Translations under genes and position numbers: made by a program
Notes under the pieces: generated by a model
What the model was told of the DNA's origin: nothing
The model's input: only the letters and a program-made list of their open reading frames with translations
The model's database searches: none
Shown: positions 1 to 8,991 of the stretch, piece by piece
Numbering within the stretch: the first letter of the stretch is position 1
Layout: each line of letters opens with the position of its first letter
NCBI GenBank assembly: GCA_943704525.1
Contig: CALSCQ010000466.1
Location: 1-14,138, forward strand
Source: Pigoraptor vietnamica
Lineage: Eukaryota > Opisthokonta > Filasterea
Direction of reading: 5' to 3'
DNA length: 14,138 nucleotides

Positions 1-106
<106 letters not shown>

Positions 107-191
107 GAGTCGATGACACACGACTATGATTTAAGCTGATCCGGCATCTCTCTGTGTATGTCCGGCTGATTGCGTTCCGTCTCATTCGCAG

Positions 192-2314
192 TTACCTCAG
201 TAAGAACAGCCGTTTTTCGAAACTCCCCGCAAGCAGCATCTTCGACAAGCTCACAGCACTGTCTTTCCTGTAAGTGACCGCGCTGTCAGTTGCATTTGTT
301 CGCCGTGCACTCCGGCTCTGCGCTTTGTGAGTGAGATCTAGAGACGGACGGTTAATACCAGCGACTGGGTATGAGAGCTTTGAGGAAACGCTGACGGAGT
401 ATGGGCAGGAGTGGCAACACCTACAGTGTCATGCCCGCCCCGTTTTCTCTCTCGCTCGGCTCTACATTCGTCTGTCAAACCGATCACCGAGTTGTCGTTC
501 ATTTTGAGTTCGCAGTGACCTCAACTCAAACGCGTTTTCGACTCTCCCGAGCGGCGTCTTCGACAAGCTAAGATCGCTGACCAAGCTGTAAGTGAGAGCA
601 GTGGACATGTGCGGCTGCTGACCGACTGTCTCTCTCTCGATCGCAACTGACGCTTACCCCCTCTGTCGATTTTACGTTGAAGCTATCTGAACAAAAACCG
701 GCAACTTTCGACGCTCCCAAGCGGCGTCTTCGATAAGCTCACCGCCCTGACTGAACTGTGAGCGGGAACTGTTGGCACGAGCTGAGGACAGAAATTGACA
801 GTTGCATTGAGTGCGCTCTCTGGAGGTAGTGCGCTCTCGAGCTATGCGTACCGTCAGACTTTGTCATTCCGCCATTAATGTTTCCGTGCGAACGAACTGT
901 AGTGACCTCAGCTCGAACAGACTGTCGACACTCCCGAACGGCACCTTCGACAAGCTCATTGCGCTGTCCAAACTGTGAGTCGCCTTTCAAAGTTGCATGG
1001 AAATGGCCCAAGATATTGGCTGACTGGTCGGCCGGCGTGAATTCCATTTCTTCCCCTCAATCCGCCTTTTGCCTTTTGATCCCACGCAGAAACCTCGGCT
1101 ATAACATGCTCTCGACACTCGGTGCAAGTGACGTCTTCAGCAAGCTCGTTGTGCTGACTTTGCTGTAAGTGAGACGGTTGCCGCAGTAGCATTGACCTTG
1201 CGTAGGTGAAAAGTTAACGCTTTGCCTCTCCCAATTGACTGAACTCAGTCTGGCTAATTCTCCAGCAACCTCAGGGGGAACCAAATCTCTGCAGTACCAA
1301 CTGGCGCCTTCGACAAGCTCACTGTGCTCTCTGAGCTGTAAGCGATGGCTACCACAAACACAGTGTCTCGCGTTGACTGAATTTGCCGGCAGTCACTCTC
1401 ACTCTATTACGCGTCGCAGTTATCTCAGTGGGAACAAACTTAATTCACTCCCAAGCTTCATCTTCGACAAGCTCGCTGAGCTGACTGTCCTGTGAGTGTC
1501 AAGGGTGGCCAAGCCGCGCGAGGTCCCAGCGACGGTTGCACTGTCTCGCAGTTTCAGCTCGCCGTGCACATGCTCTAGTATTCTCTCCGTCTGCCTGCAA
1601 GCATGCCATTCATCCACGTTGCAGCCACCTCAGCGGGAACCAATTCTCGATACTCCCGAGCGGCATCTTCAACAATCTCATTGCGCTGACTGAGCTGTAA
1701 GTTGGTTCGCGCGCTCGCTGATTGGCTGTCATGCATTTGCGATTTCAAATTTTTTTAACAGACAAAATTAACAGACTCTCATCGGCACATTTTTTCATTG
1801 CAGCGACCTCAGCATAAACCTGTTTTCGGCACTCCCAAGCGGCATATTCGACAGGCTCACCGCACTGACGATGCTGTAAGTGAGAGCAATCACGCTGCAG
1901 TTGCATATCAGCAACATGTTGTCTAGCGCGTTTAGCGTAACGGTTGCACACTCGCACGTCCTGAGATCTGCAAGCCCCACTATTGCGAACGTATGCTCGA
2001 CATAAGTCATCCGAGAGCATGTATCCATTCGGCTTTGTGTTTTTGCAGGTACCTCAACAGAAACAATCTAACGACACTCCCAAGCGGCATCTTTGACAAG
2101 CTCACTGCGCTGACTTTGCTGTGAGCGAGCCGCGCAGTGTCTGCTGCTTCGTAATTGATAGTATTCTGCCGAGACCGGAGCTGTGAGCCACAGTTGGTTG
2201 TTGTCTCACTCGGCTGTCATTTCTTGCGCGTCGCAGCGACCTTGGAAGCAACCAAATATCAACACTCCCGAGCGGCGCCTTCGACAAGCTCACTTCACTC
2301 GATAATCCTGGATT
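192..2314 (+). repeat. Array of eleven single-LRR exons with phase-2 introns
   Basis: Eleven consecutive exons each encode one leucine-rich repeat of about 24 residues with the pattern xLSxNxLSxLPSGxFDKLTALTxL. Lengths are 78, 72, 75, 72, 75, 72, 72, 72, 72, 72 and 78 nt, all multiples of three. Each starts after AG and ends before a GTAAG or GTGAG donor (weakest: GTAAGC/GTGAGC types). Every intron falls after the second base of the first leucine codon of LxLxxN, so ten exons end in CT and the eleventh in TT. Intervening introns are 246, 95, 145, 115, 101, 82, 133, 107, 173 and 116 nt. Repeats 1, 3 and 5 carry one or two extra residues; repeat 5 lacks the LP proline; repeat 11 degenerates into DNPGL and is followed by a Cys-containing linker rather than a clear LRR C-cap. 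LRR solenoids normally bind protein or glycan ligands. Confidence 0.93.
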
Positions 2315-5137
2315 GTGAGTGTGCGTGGTATACAGCCGGAAAAGCGCGGCTTCTGCTTGCATTAATATTGAGGGATGTGTTAGCTGGAGTGAATGCAGCT
2401 GTAGCTTCGTTACACACAATGTGCCCTGATGCTTCGTCATGTCATCGCAGATTTGGCAATCCGGGAAACAGGGGAAATCTGTGCTCCGCTCGCTCGGGCC
2501 CTCACTGTGTGAGCAAGTTATGCAAGAATTGCTTTTGCGACAACGGCTGGACGGGCGCGCAATGTTCTGAGGCTTGCCCGGCCCTTACGTATGGGTCCGA
2601 CTGCGCAACTCCCTGCGATTGCAGAAACGGCGCCAACACGTGCGATCGCTTTACGGGAGCATGTAATTGCACCGCAGGGTGGACGGGCTTGAACTGCGAC
2701 GAGGCTTGCACGAGCTATCTATACGGCCCCGGATGCAACAACGCCTGCGATTGTCCCAACGGAGCGGCGTGCGATCGTTTTACGGGGGCGTGTGTTTGTG
2801 CGGCGGGCTGGGCAGGCGGCAAGTGCCAAACGTGTGCGAGCGATCGCTTCGGCAACAACTGCACTGGCGTCTGTGTGTGTCAGAATGGGGCGACGTGCGA
2901 TCGTTTCACGGGAAGCTGCAGCTGCGGCGCTGGTTGGCGCGGTGCAAACTGCAGTGAGCCTTGTACGGTCGGTCGGTTCGGGCTCGACTGCAGCGGCACT
3001 TGCGCATGCAAGAATAGCGGGACGTGCGATCGTTTTACTGGGTGCATTTGCACAGCGGGGTGGGCGGGCGCGAACTGCACCACGTGTGCCAAAGGGCATT
3101 ACGGGCCCACTTGCAAGGCGTGTGATTGCCGCAACGGGGGAGCGTGCGCCGACGGACTCGGCGGCGATGGTGCGTGCGCGTGCCCTGGTCTGTGGGACGG
3201 TCCCTCGTGCGACAGTTGGGCTGAACCCCCACGACCTGTGTTCGCAAGCGCGACCCGCGCCTCTGCTAAAGGGATCGTCATCGATTTTGGGAACAAGAAT
3301 CAGCCCGTGCTGTGGGATTACGAGATCAATCGCTACGGTTGTCCTGACGTTGGTCCCATACGGGTATGATACCGGCCGTGGTGCTCGCGTCGTGTGCTGT
3401 TCTCGGGCCTTGTGGCAAGCCGAGACCGTGTCTTTCAATGATCGTGCCGTGTTTAATCCGCCGTTTTTTCACTGGCAGGTCACGGCAAGCAACGCTTACG
3501 TCGACGCGCGCAACGTGTTTGTCGGCAACACGTACAAGTACGATGTGACGGCCATCAACCCCCTCGACCCGAACAATGCCACCCGCTCGTCAACCGTCTC
3601 GCTGCCACCCGTCAAGGCAGCCCTTTGGGACATTCCGCCGGATCCGCCCAAGGGCATTGTCGCAGCCTTCGACGAAATTACCTCCTCAATTCGCCTGTCG
3701 TGGGTCGACGACGAGCGCAGCGGGCTCATCACTGATGTGTACGTGCGCCGGAACGACGGCTTCGGCACAGTGACTTGGTTCTACCTCACGGGCCTTGACG
3801 CGCAGAAGGGCCAGTATTATGACAGAGACGTCGTGCGCGGCATGTCCTACTCGTACGCCGTCAGTTCTCGCAATGCCTACGGCCTCTCGCTCGCGGCAAC
3901 AACCGCCACCACCGTCCCCGTCAAGCCATCGAAGACGGACATTGCCGGGCCTGTGGCCGGTACCGTCGTGAGTGTCGTTGTGATCACATCCGTCGCATTC
4001 GGCGCGATGTGGTACCGCCGCCGTGTCGCCCGTCGCAAGCAGGAGGCGATAGCTCGGAGCGAGTTAGAATTTATTGACGCGGTCGCACGCCGCCCCGAGA
4101 TCCTTGCGCTCGAGCTTGCGAGATCGCGCATTCACCTGCGTCACAAGCTCGGCGAGGGCGAGTTTGGCGAGGTCTACTGCGCCGACGTCGTCGTCACCGA
4201 GGGGTCGGCTGCAGTCGTCGCGGCCATCAAGACGTTCAAGGTTGTCCCATCGCTAACGCCCAACGAGATTCGCTCGGCGCGCAGCGAATTCATGGCCGAG
4301 ATTGACCTCATGCGCGGCGTCCCTTCGCACGCACACGTGATCGGCCTGCTGGGTGTGTGCACGACGAGCGAACCGAACTGCGTCGTCCTCGAGTTCGCCG
4401 AGCACGGCGACCTCCGCCACTACCTCCACGGGGGAAAGGCGACCTTCACGACGGCCGATTTCGCGTGCTTCTGCATCGACGTTGCGCGCGGCATGGCCCA
4501 CATTGCCGAGTGCGGCATCGTGCACCGAGATCTCGCGGCGCGCAACTGCATGGTCGTCGCCGGGCCCCGCCGTCCGAGCCCCGTTGAGATTGGGTGGGAG
4601 CTTTCATCACGCGGCAATGTCTCCGTCAAGATTGCAGACTTCGGCCTCTCGCGCGATGCGAGCGCCGGCGATTACTACCGCACCAAGACGAGGACCAAGC
4701 TACCGGTCAAGTGGATGGCGCCCGAGGCGCTCGAGCGCCGCGTGTACACGCACGCTTCTGACGTCTGGTCGTACGGGATCACGATGTGGGAGGTCTACTC
4801 GCGCGGGTGCAAGCCGTACCCCGGCCTCGACAACTACGCCGTCTCTGCCTTTCTTCGCGCGGGCAAGCGCATGGGCGCACCCGACGGCTGTCCGCCCAAG
4901 GCCGCTGCGGTCATGGAGTCGTGCTGGCGCAAGCTTCCCGAGACAAGGCCGACGTTCACGCAGCTTATCACGCGCATGACAAACACTCTCACGGGCGGCA
5001 AAGTGGGAGCGGCTCCCGGCGGTGACGATCGCAATCAGCTCGATTACGCGGAGCTCGTTCCCGAAGCCCACGACGCGCAGTACATGAGCACGATAGCAAA
5101 TCCCGTCTATTTCACGATGGAGGTTGCGGACGCGTGA
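192..5137 (+). CDS. Receptor tyrosine kinase with LRR, EGF-like and FN3 ectodomain (5' partial)
   Basis: Single-pass surface receptor predicted to bind ligand outside and phosphorylate tyrosines inside the cell. Exons, all GT-AG: 192-269, 516-587, 683-757, 903-974, 1090-1164, 1266-1337, 1420-1491, 1625-1696, 1804-1875, 2049-2120, 2237-2314, 2451-3363, 3479-5137. They join in one frame to 1126 visible residues and a TGA at 5135-5137. Domain order: eleven LRRs (1-270), about six EGF-like repeats (281-523), two FN3 domains (about 527-725), a transmembrane helix (about 732-752), tyrosine kinase (about 792-1073) and a 53-residue tail. The signal peptide and any earlier LRRs must lie upstream. The kinase has all key residues: Gly-loop GEGEFG, Lys825, HRDLAARN, DFG, APE. 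Its GDYYR and KLPVKW motifs and DVWSYGITMWE recall the TAM/MET group, but orthology is not established. No gene name is recognised. The FN3 intron (3364-3478) has a less standard donor, GTATGA. Confidence 0.9.
2482..3210 (+). other. EGF-like repeat region of the receptor
   Basis: Within the exon 2451-3363, Cys-rich repeats of the form CxCxNGAxCDRFTGxCxCxAGWxGxxC recur. An incomplete first unit is followed by four units with the CDRFTG core (the fourth of these lacks one residue before CIC) and a divergent last unit in which CDRFTG is replaced by a Gly/Asp-rich segment. The spacing resembles the EGF/laminin-type repeats of MEGF and Tie proteins, which are extracellular disulfide-bonded stalk or ligand-binding modules. 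The near-identity of the CDRFTG cores suggests recent tandem duplication, and all the repeats lie in one exon, unlike the LRRs. Confidence 0.93.
3223..3930 (+). other. Two fibronectin type III-like domains of the receptor
   Basis: The first domain starts just after the last EGF cysteine (PPRPVFAS) and is interrupted by the intron 3364-3478. It resumes with VTASNAYVDARN and NTYKYDVTAINP, the latter a typical FN3 F-strand with the YxYxVxAxN pattern. The second starts near PPDPPKG, contains IRLSWVDD (B strand with the conserved Trp) and ends with YSYAVSSRNAYG. FN3 domains commonly form the membrane-proximal stalk of receptor kinases. The second domain is clear; the first is judged mainly from its end. 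Confidence 0.8.
3950..4024 (+). other. Transmembrane helix and basic stop-transfer
   Basis: About 21 hydrophobic residues (PVAGTVVSVVVITSVAFGAMW) are followed at once by YRRRVARRKQ, a basic stop-transfer segment. This places the LRR/EGF/FN3 part outside and the kinase inside the cell. A juxtamembrane segment of about 40 residues separates it from the kinase domain. Confidence 0.92.
4130..4980 (+). other. Protein tyrosine kinase catalytic domain
   Basis: The Gly-loop (LGEGEFGEV) starts at about 4148. The ATP-anchoring lysine in AAIK is at 4229-4231, with its partner Glu in FMAEIDLM of the C helix. The catalytic loop HRDLAARN is at 4523-4546 and DFG at 4637-4645. An activation loop with paired tyrosines (GDYYR) is followed by the tyrosine-kinase-specific LPVKWMAPE, and later come SDVWSYG and CWRKLPETRP. 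All catalytic residues are intact, so the enzyme should be active. HRDLAARN rather than HRDLKxxN marks it as Tyr-specific. Between the catalytic loop and DFG it carries roughly 18 extra residues (about 4562-4618), rich in Pro, Arg and Ser, that most animal tyrosine kinases lack. Confidence 0.97.
5039..5110 (+). other. C-terminal tail with candidate phosphotyrosine motifs
   Basis: The 53-residue tail after the kinase domain has three tyrosines in recognisable contexts: LDYAEL (5039-5056), which fits the ITIM-like pattern L-x-Y-x-x-L for SH2 domains; QYMST (tyrosine at 5081-5083); and NPVY (5099-5110), an exact NPxY motif of the type bound by PTB domains. The motifs are seen directly; binding is inferred. 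Confidence 0.6.
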
Positions 5138-5205
5138 TCGCAGCGCGCAGCACTGTGTTCGCAACTGAAATTGCGTCGCGCCATTTGACGATGATACGCC
5201 TCTGA

Positions 5206-5254
5206 CGTCAACGGACTTTGGGGCGCTGCACGTCGTTGACTTTGGGGCGCTGCA
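5206..5254. repeat. Tandem duplication of about 24 bp
   Basis: The 17-mer GACTTTGGGGCGCTGCA occurs at 5214-5230 and again at 5238-5254. Related sequence precedes each copy (CGTCAACG and CGTCGTT), giving two tandem units of about 24-25 bp in the 3' UTR region. Confidence 0.9.
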
Positions 5255-5256
5255 GC

Positions 5257-5262
5257 ATTAAA
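5257..5262 (+). promoter_or_regulatory. Possible poly(A) signal ATTAAA for the receptor kinase
   Basis: ATTAAA, the commonest variant of AATAAA, lies about 120 nt after the receptor stop codon and is the only such hexamer seen in the spacer. Usage is inferred. Confidence 0.4.
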
Positions 5263-5366
5263 ACACTGCACGAACGAATGGGTGAACCGAGCAACGCAGC
5301 AGGTCTTCGGCAATCCTCGCCAGTCTGCAAAGCCCATTTTCATTGCCACACGGCATTGCGTCCGCC

Positions 5367-6606
5367 TCACTCGTCGCCGTCGCTCTCATCGCTCGAGCCA
5401 TCCGAGCCAGCCGTTGGGTACGCAACACTCGGCCGCGGCGCAATCGGGCCCTCGCTCCGATCCCCATAGGTCTCCCCCTCCGCGCCGCCCTCGCCTCCGT
5501 CGCCTTCTCCGTCGTTTGCAGCGCCTTCGCCCGCGTCTTCCTCTGACTGCTGCTGCTGCTGCATTTTCCACAGGTGCGCCATCTGGAGCAGCTTGAGGCC
5601 CGGTGCGGCCGTTTGCTCGTCGGGAAAGATGTAGTCAAAGTACTCCTCCCACCCGGCGTCGGTCTGGACAGGACGCGCATTCGAAAACGAGTCAGGACAC
5701 ACAACGGTACCGTAGAACATCGCAAAGTAACCAGTGCAACAGAGAGGACTGAGAATCCAGCAAATGCCCACCCCGTCCTCGGCGGTGACCTGGCGGCGCT
5801 TCTTGACCTTCTGCGGCATCTTCTTCTGGACGGCCTGAAGCTCAGCCGACGTCCCATTGTTCGCCTCAAACTCGCGCCACGACTCAAGGAGCATGACGCG
5901 CTCCTGCAAGTAACATGCGAGTGCGACGGGGTCAGAACAGGAAGGAAGCAACACTCAGGAATGTGCGTCGGTGTCTTTCCATTGTGTGTGTGGGTGTGTG
6001 CGAAGTGTTTGTTGCGTGCGGCAGTGTGTTAGTTGTGTGTGTGTCGGTCAAAGGAGTGCGGACACAGCCAATTGCACGTGCGCGCTTTGATTGCAAACCG
6101 AAGCATAGACTCACCTCCTTCACCTGCGCCTGCTTCAGTGACGAGTCGCCACGCTCGTAAATGGCGCGTGCGCGCTCCACGCGGTCCTCGTTCCCTTCGA
6201 TCGACGCCTCGAACGTCGCAAAGCTAATCCACACCTGCCCGCAACCCAAACGTAAGCGCACATACAACATACCAAACAGCGCGCACAGCAACGTCAAAGC
6301 TATCTGTGTAACCACTTTGCTTGCCCAGAATACAGCCAAAAGCACAGCACACTCGACGCACCTTGACGTGCTGCGTGCGCGTGAGGAGGCGCTCGTAGAG
6401 GTCGCGCGTCTTGTCCCACTCCTCCAACTCGCTCTCAAAGTCAATGTAGGCCTTCCACAGGACTTCGGGCATGTCCAGCACCGGCTGCGATTGTCCAGAC
6501 AGGCGTCGTCAGCTACAGAATGAATGACACAAGCGCTTCAATGCAGAGAGTGCAACGAACAGACGGATGCCACGAAGAGCAGCGAGAACGAGTCACACGT
6601 GTGTGT

Positions 6607-6637
<31 letters not shown>

Positions 6638-8991
6638 GGGGGGACTGACCTGGGCGATGGCCAGCTCAAAGAGGGCGCGCGCGCGGTCCGTGTCCCCAAG
6701 CACCGTCTCCAGCTCTGCGAACTTCGTCCACGTGGCGCAGTTGGCAGGGTTGAATTCGAGGTACTTCTCGTACAGCTTGCGGCAGCGGTCAAACTCGCGC
6801 AGCTGAAGCTCGAGCTCAATGTAGCCCTTGAAAATGTTGTCCTTCGGGCACACGCCTGCGGACGCGGAGAAATGGGGCGTTAAGTATGGGATATCAGGCA
6901 CCATAGACGGAAAGTGCGGTTGAACAAAAGAATGCGGGAAAGGGCAGCGCCGCGGTCACCCACCGAGGGCGTTCCCGAGTGTGAGACGCGCGGATTTGAG
7001 GTTCTTCTGTCGGATCTCAAACTGCGCGTAGAGGAGCCAAATCTTTCCAAAAGTAAACGCCTTGTGCGGAATGAGCTGAAGGCACGCCTTGTACACGGAG
7101 CGCGCACGCTCGGCGTCCTGTTACGTCGGAGTGTGAGTACGGTCAGACGCCGTTCTAAAAAAAAATAGTGCGCTCAGTGGTGACACACACACGCTGTTCA
7201 TCAACGGCAAAAGACTGAACGGCACACTTTCAAACCATGACGCCATGCGCACCTTTGCTTGCAGTTCTTCGAAGAGGGCGTAGAAGATCCACAGGTAAAT
7301 GTACCGCCGCCACAGCCGCTTCTCCTGCCGAGGCGAACATCCTCGTGTCACCAATATACCCGCAAAGTTACACACACTTCGCGTGCAGCAACTCGTGATC
7401 CCTTTTTTTCAAACAATACAGGCACACTGCCAATTTCTCACACGTGATATATGTCTGTCTCCGGCAGGGTGGTCTATCCCACGCAGCATCCCCAACGCAC
7501 CTCTGCGGGCGGCACGTGCGCGATGGCCCGCTCGTAGACATCGCGCGCCTTCGACAGGTCACCCGCGCCCTCCTCGAGCCGAATATAGTCAAACCAAGCG
7601 TCGTAGTTCTTCGGGTTCGCCGCAATTTCCTGCGAGGACAATGAACAAGCGGCGTGGGTTCGAAACGCGGTCCTCTCAATCGCATAGAAAGGGGCAAACT
7701 TCACCACACTGACTTAAATAGGCCGCCAAAGACTAATTACGTATAAAACTCGCCATGTGTACCTCGCAGACACCCGCGCAAACGACGCACAGCACACCCC
7801 TCTGCGACCCACCTCCTCGTACTGGATGCGGCGCTTGCCGACGACGACGTCCTCGATCCCCGCGCGGTCGCCATGCTTCTTCTCAAACTGCGTGTAGGCC
7901 TTGAAGACCTCCTGCGCCTTCTCCTTCGGCAGAGTGTCCAGCGCATACTTGAATATCACGCGCGCGCGCTCCACCTCCCGCGCGTTCTCCTGCAGACCAC
8001 CGGCCGTTGCAGTGTGAGTGAGTGGCATGCACACATGCGCAGTACGGTGTGCTACGTAGGTTCATGCAGCACATACACAGAAGAGGGCCGATAACACGCG
8101 TGACGCACTCAAGCGCAGGGTATGTGCGCATACGATCTACTAGTCAGCAAGTCTTCCTGCATACACAGCATTCGGCCATGTGCAGACGCCCACCTCGAAC
8201 GTCGCAAAGGCCACAAAGAGGCGCTCGTCGACCTGCGTGTCCTGGAAGAACGCAATCGCGCGCTCGTACACCTTGCGCGCCTGCGTGGGCTGGTTGTTGT
8301 GCTCCTCGAACCGCGCGAATCGGATCCAGTGCTTCACGTCGGGATGCACAATCACGAGCCGCTCGTAAATGTCCCGCGCGCGCGCCGTCTCCCCGTAGCG
8401 CAGCTCCATCTTAATGTACGCCTGCCACGCGGGCTCCTCCGGCTGCCACTCCATCCACCGCTCAAACACGAGCCGCGCGCCCGCGACGTTGCCGAGCATC
8501 TCCTCCATGTACGAGTACTTGTACCAGAAGGCGTCCACGCGCGGGAGGATGGCGACGGCGCGATCCCATATGTTGCGGGCGTGGTTGACGTTTTTGTTGC
8601 GCATCTCCATCTCGGCGTATCGCAGCCACAGCGCAATGTTCCTGTGGTCGACAGTGAGGGCGCGCTCAAACACGGACCGCGCGCGCTCAAACTCCTTGAT
8701 GGACTCCTCCCACGTCGCGTACTTGAGCCACGTGCCCATCGCGTGCCGGTTGCGGCGAATCGCGTCCTCAAAGTGCTTGCGCTTTTTCAGCTTGTAGTCC
8801 TCCATCTCCTCCGGGTCGGCGATCTTTTGCCGAGGGGCCTTCGGCGCCTGCTCGAGCTGCAGGCTCTTTGCCACGCGCAGGATTTGCTCCGCAGTGATCT
8901 GCACCGGCGCGGGCTCCTTGTTCTTGACCTTCGCCACGCGCGGCAGGCGCGGGCCGCCGCCGCCGCCGCCGCCGCCGCCACGGTCCGCCAT
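5367..8991 (-). CDS. CRNKL1: Crooked neck-like pre-mRNA splicing factor (CRNKL1/Clf1), HAT-repeat protein, complete
   Basis: Scaffold of the Prp19-associated (NTC) complex in the nucleus, needed for spliceosome activation. Ten exons read on the minus strand: 8991-8194, 7989-7813, 7629-7501, 7324-7253, 7117-6964, 6855-6650, 6484-6362, 6234-6115, 5903-5772, 5663-5367. All nine introns are GT-AG (108-211 nt); all junctions are phase 0 except the phase-1 one at 6964/6855. The product is 735 residues, between the shorter and longer human forms. HAT (half-a-TPR) repeats run along most of it, for example [34 protein letters not shown] and WISFATFEA. Family hallmarks include [18 protein letters not shown] near the N-terminus, [20 protein letters not shown], and VKKRR then [13 protein letters not shown] near the C-terminus. 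The start is secure: an in-frame TAA lies one codon upstream (8997-8995). Peculiar to this copy are nine glycines after MADR and an acidic, Gly-rich C-terminal tail after a Gln run. Confidence 0.97.
6600..6643. repeat. GT microsatellite joined to a run of 23 G beside a CRNKL1 splice donor
   Basis: On the + strand about ten GT units run into 23 consecutive G (6621-6643). In the CRNKL1 transcript this reads as a donor GTCAGT at once followed by C23 and a CA repeat, inside the intron 6485-6649. The G run stops only six bases from the exon end at 6650. Homopolymer length may be affected by sequencing error. Confidence 0.9.
8957..8982. repeat. GCC/GGC triplet repeat coding polyglycine
   Basis: A CCG triplet run on the + strand encodes nine glycines directly after the start MADR of CRNKL1. 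It is a coding microsatellite likely to vary in length; it is in frame and harmless to the reading frame. Confidence 0.9.

Larger units (their letters stand above)
5138..5366. other. Convergent intergenic spacer between receptor kinase and CRNKL1
   Basis: This 229-bp spacer lies between two stop codons facing each other, so it must hold both 3' UTRs and both poly(A) sites, which may overlap. No coding signal or tRNA is seen. ATTAAA and a short tandem duplication are annotated separately. I found no AATAAA on either strand. Confidence 0.7.

Noticed and set aside
270-515. A missed LRR exon in the longest LRR-region intron (246 nt)
   Set aside because: No FDKL- or LPSG-like coding stretch with flanking AG/GT was found there in any frame.
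192-2314. A true variable lymphocyte receptor-type assembly system
   Set aside because: The repeats resemble VLR modules, but the array is followed in cis by EGF, FN3 and kinase exons with normal splice sites. Nothing here shows gene conversion cassettes or a deaminase.
2155-2450. Open frame leading into the EGF exon, with an apparent Met start near 2155
   Set aside because: It runs through an LRR exon in the wrong frame and through introns. The splice-consistent model uses the acceptor at 2450, and the real start lies upstream of the window.
2719-3438. Long minus-strand ORF (239 codons) opposite the EGF region
   Set aside because: It mirrors the repeated GC-rich EGF codons; the Arg/Ala-rich product has no domain, while the + strand has clear EGF repeats.
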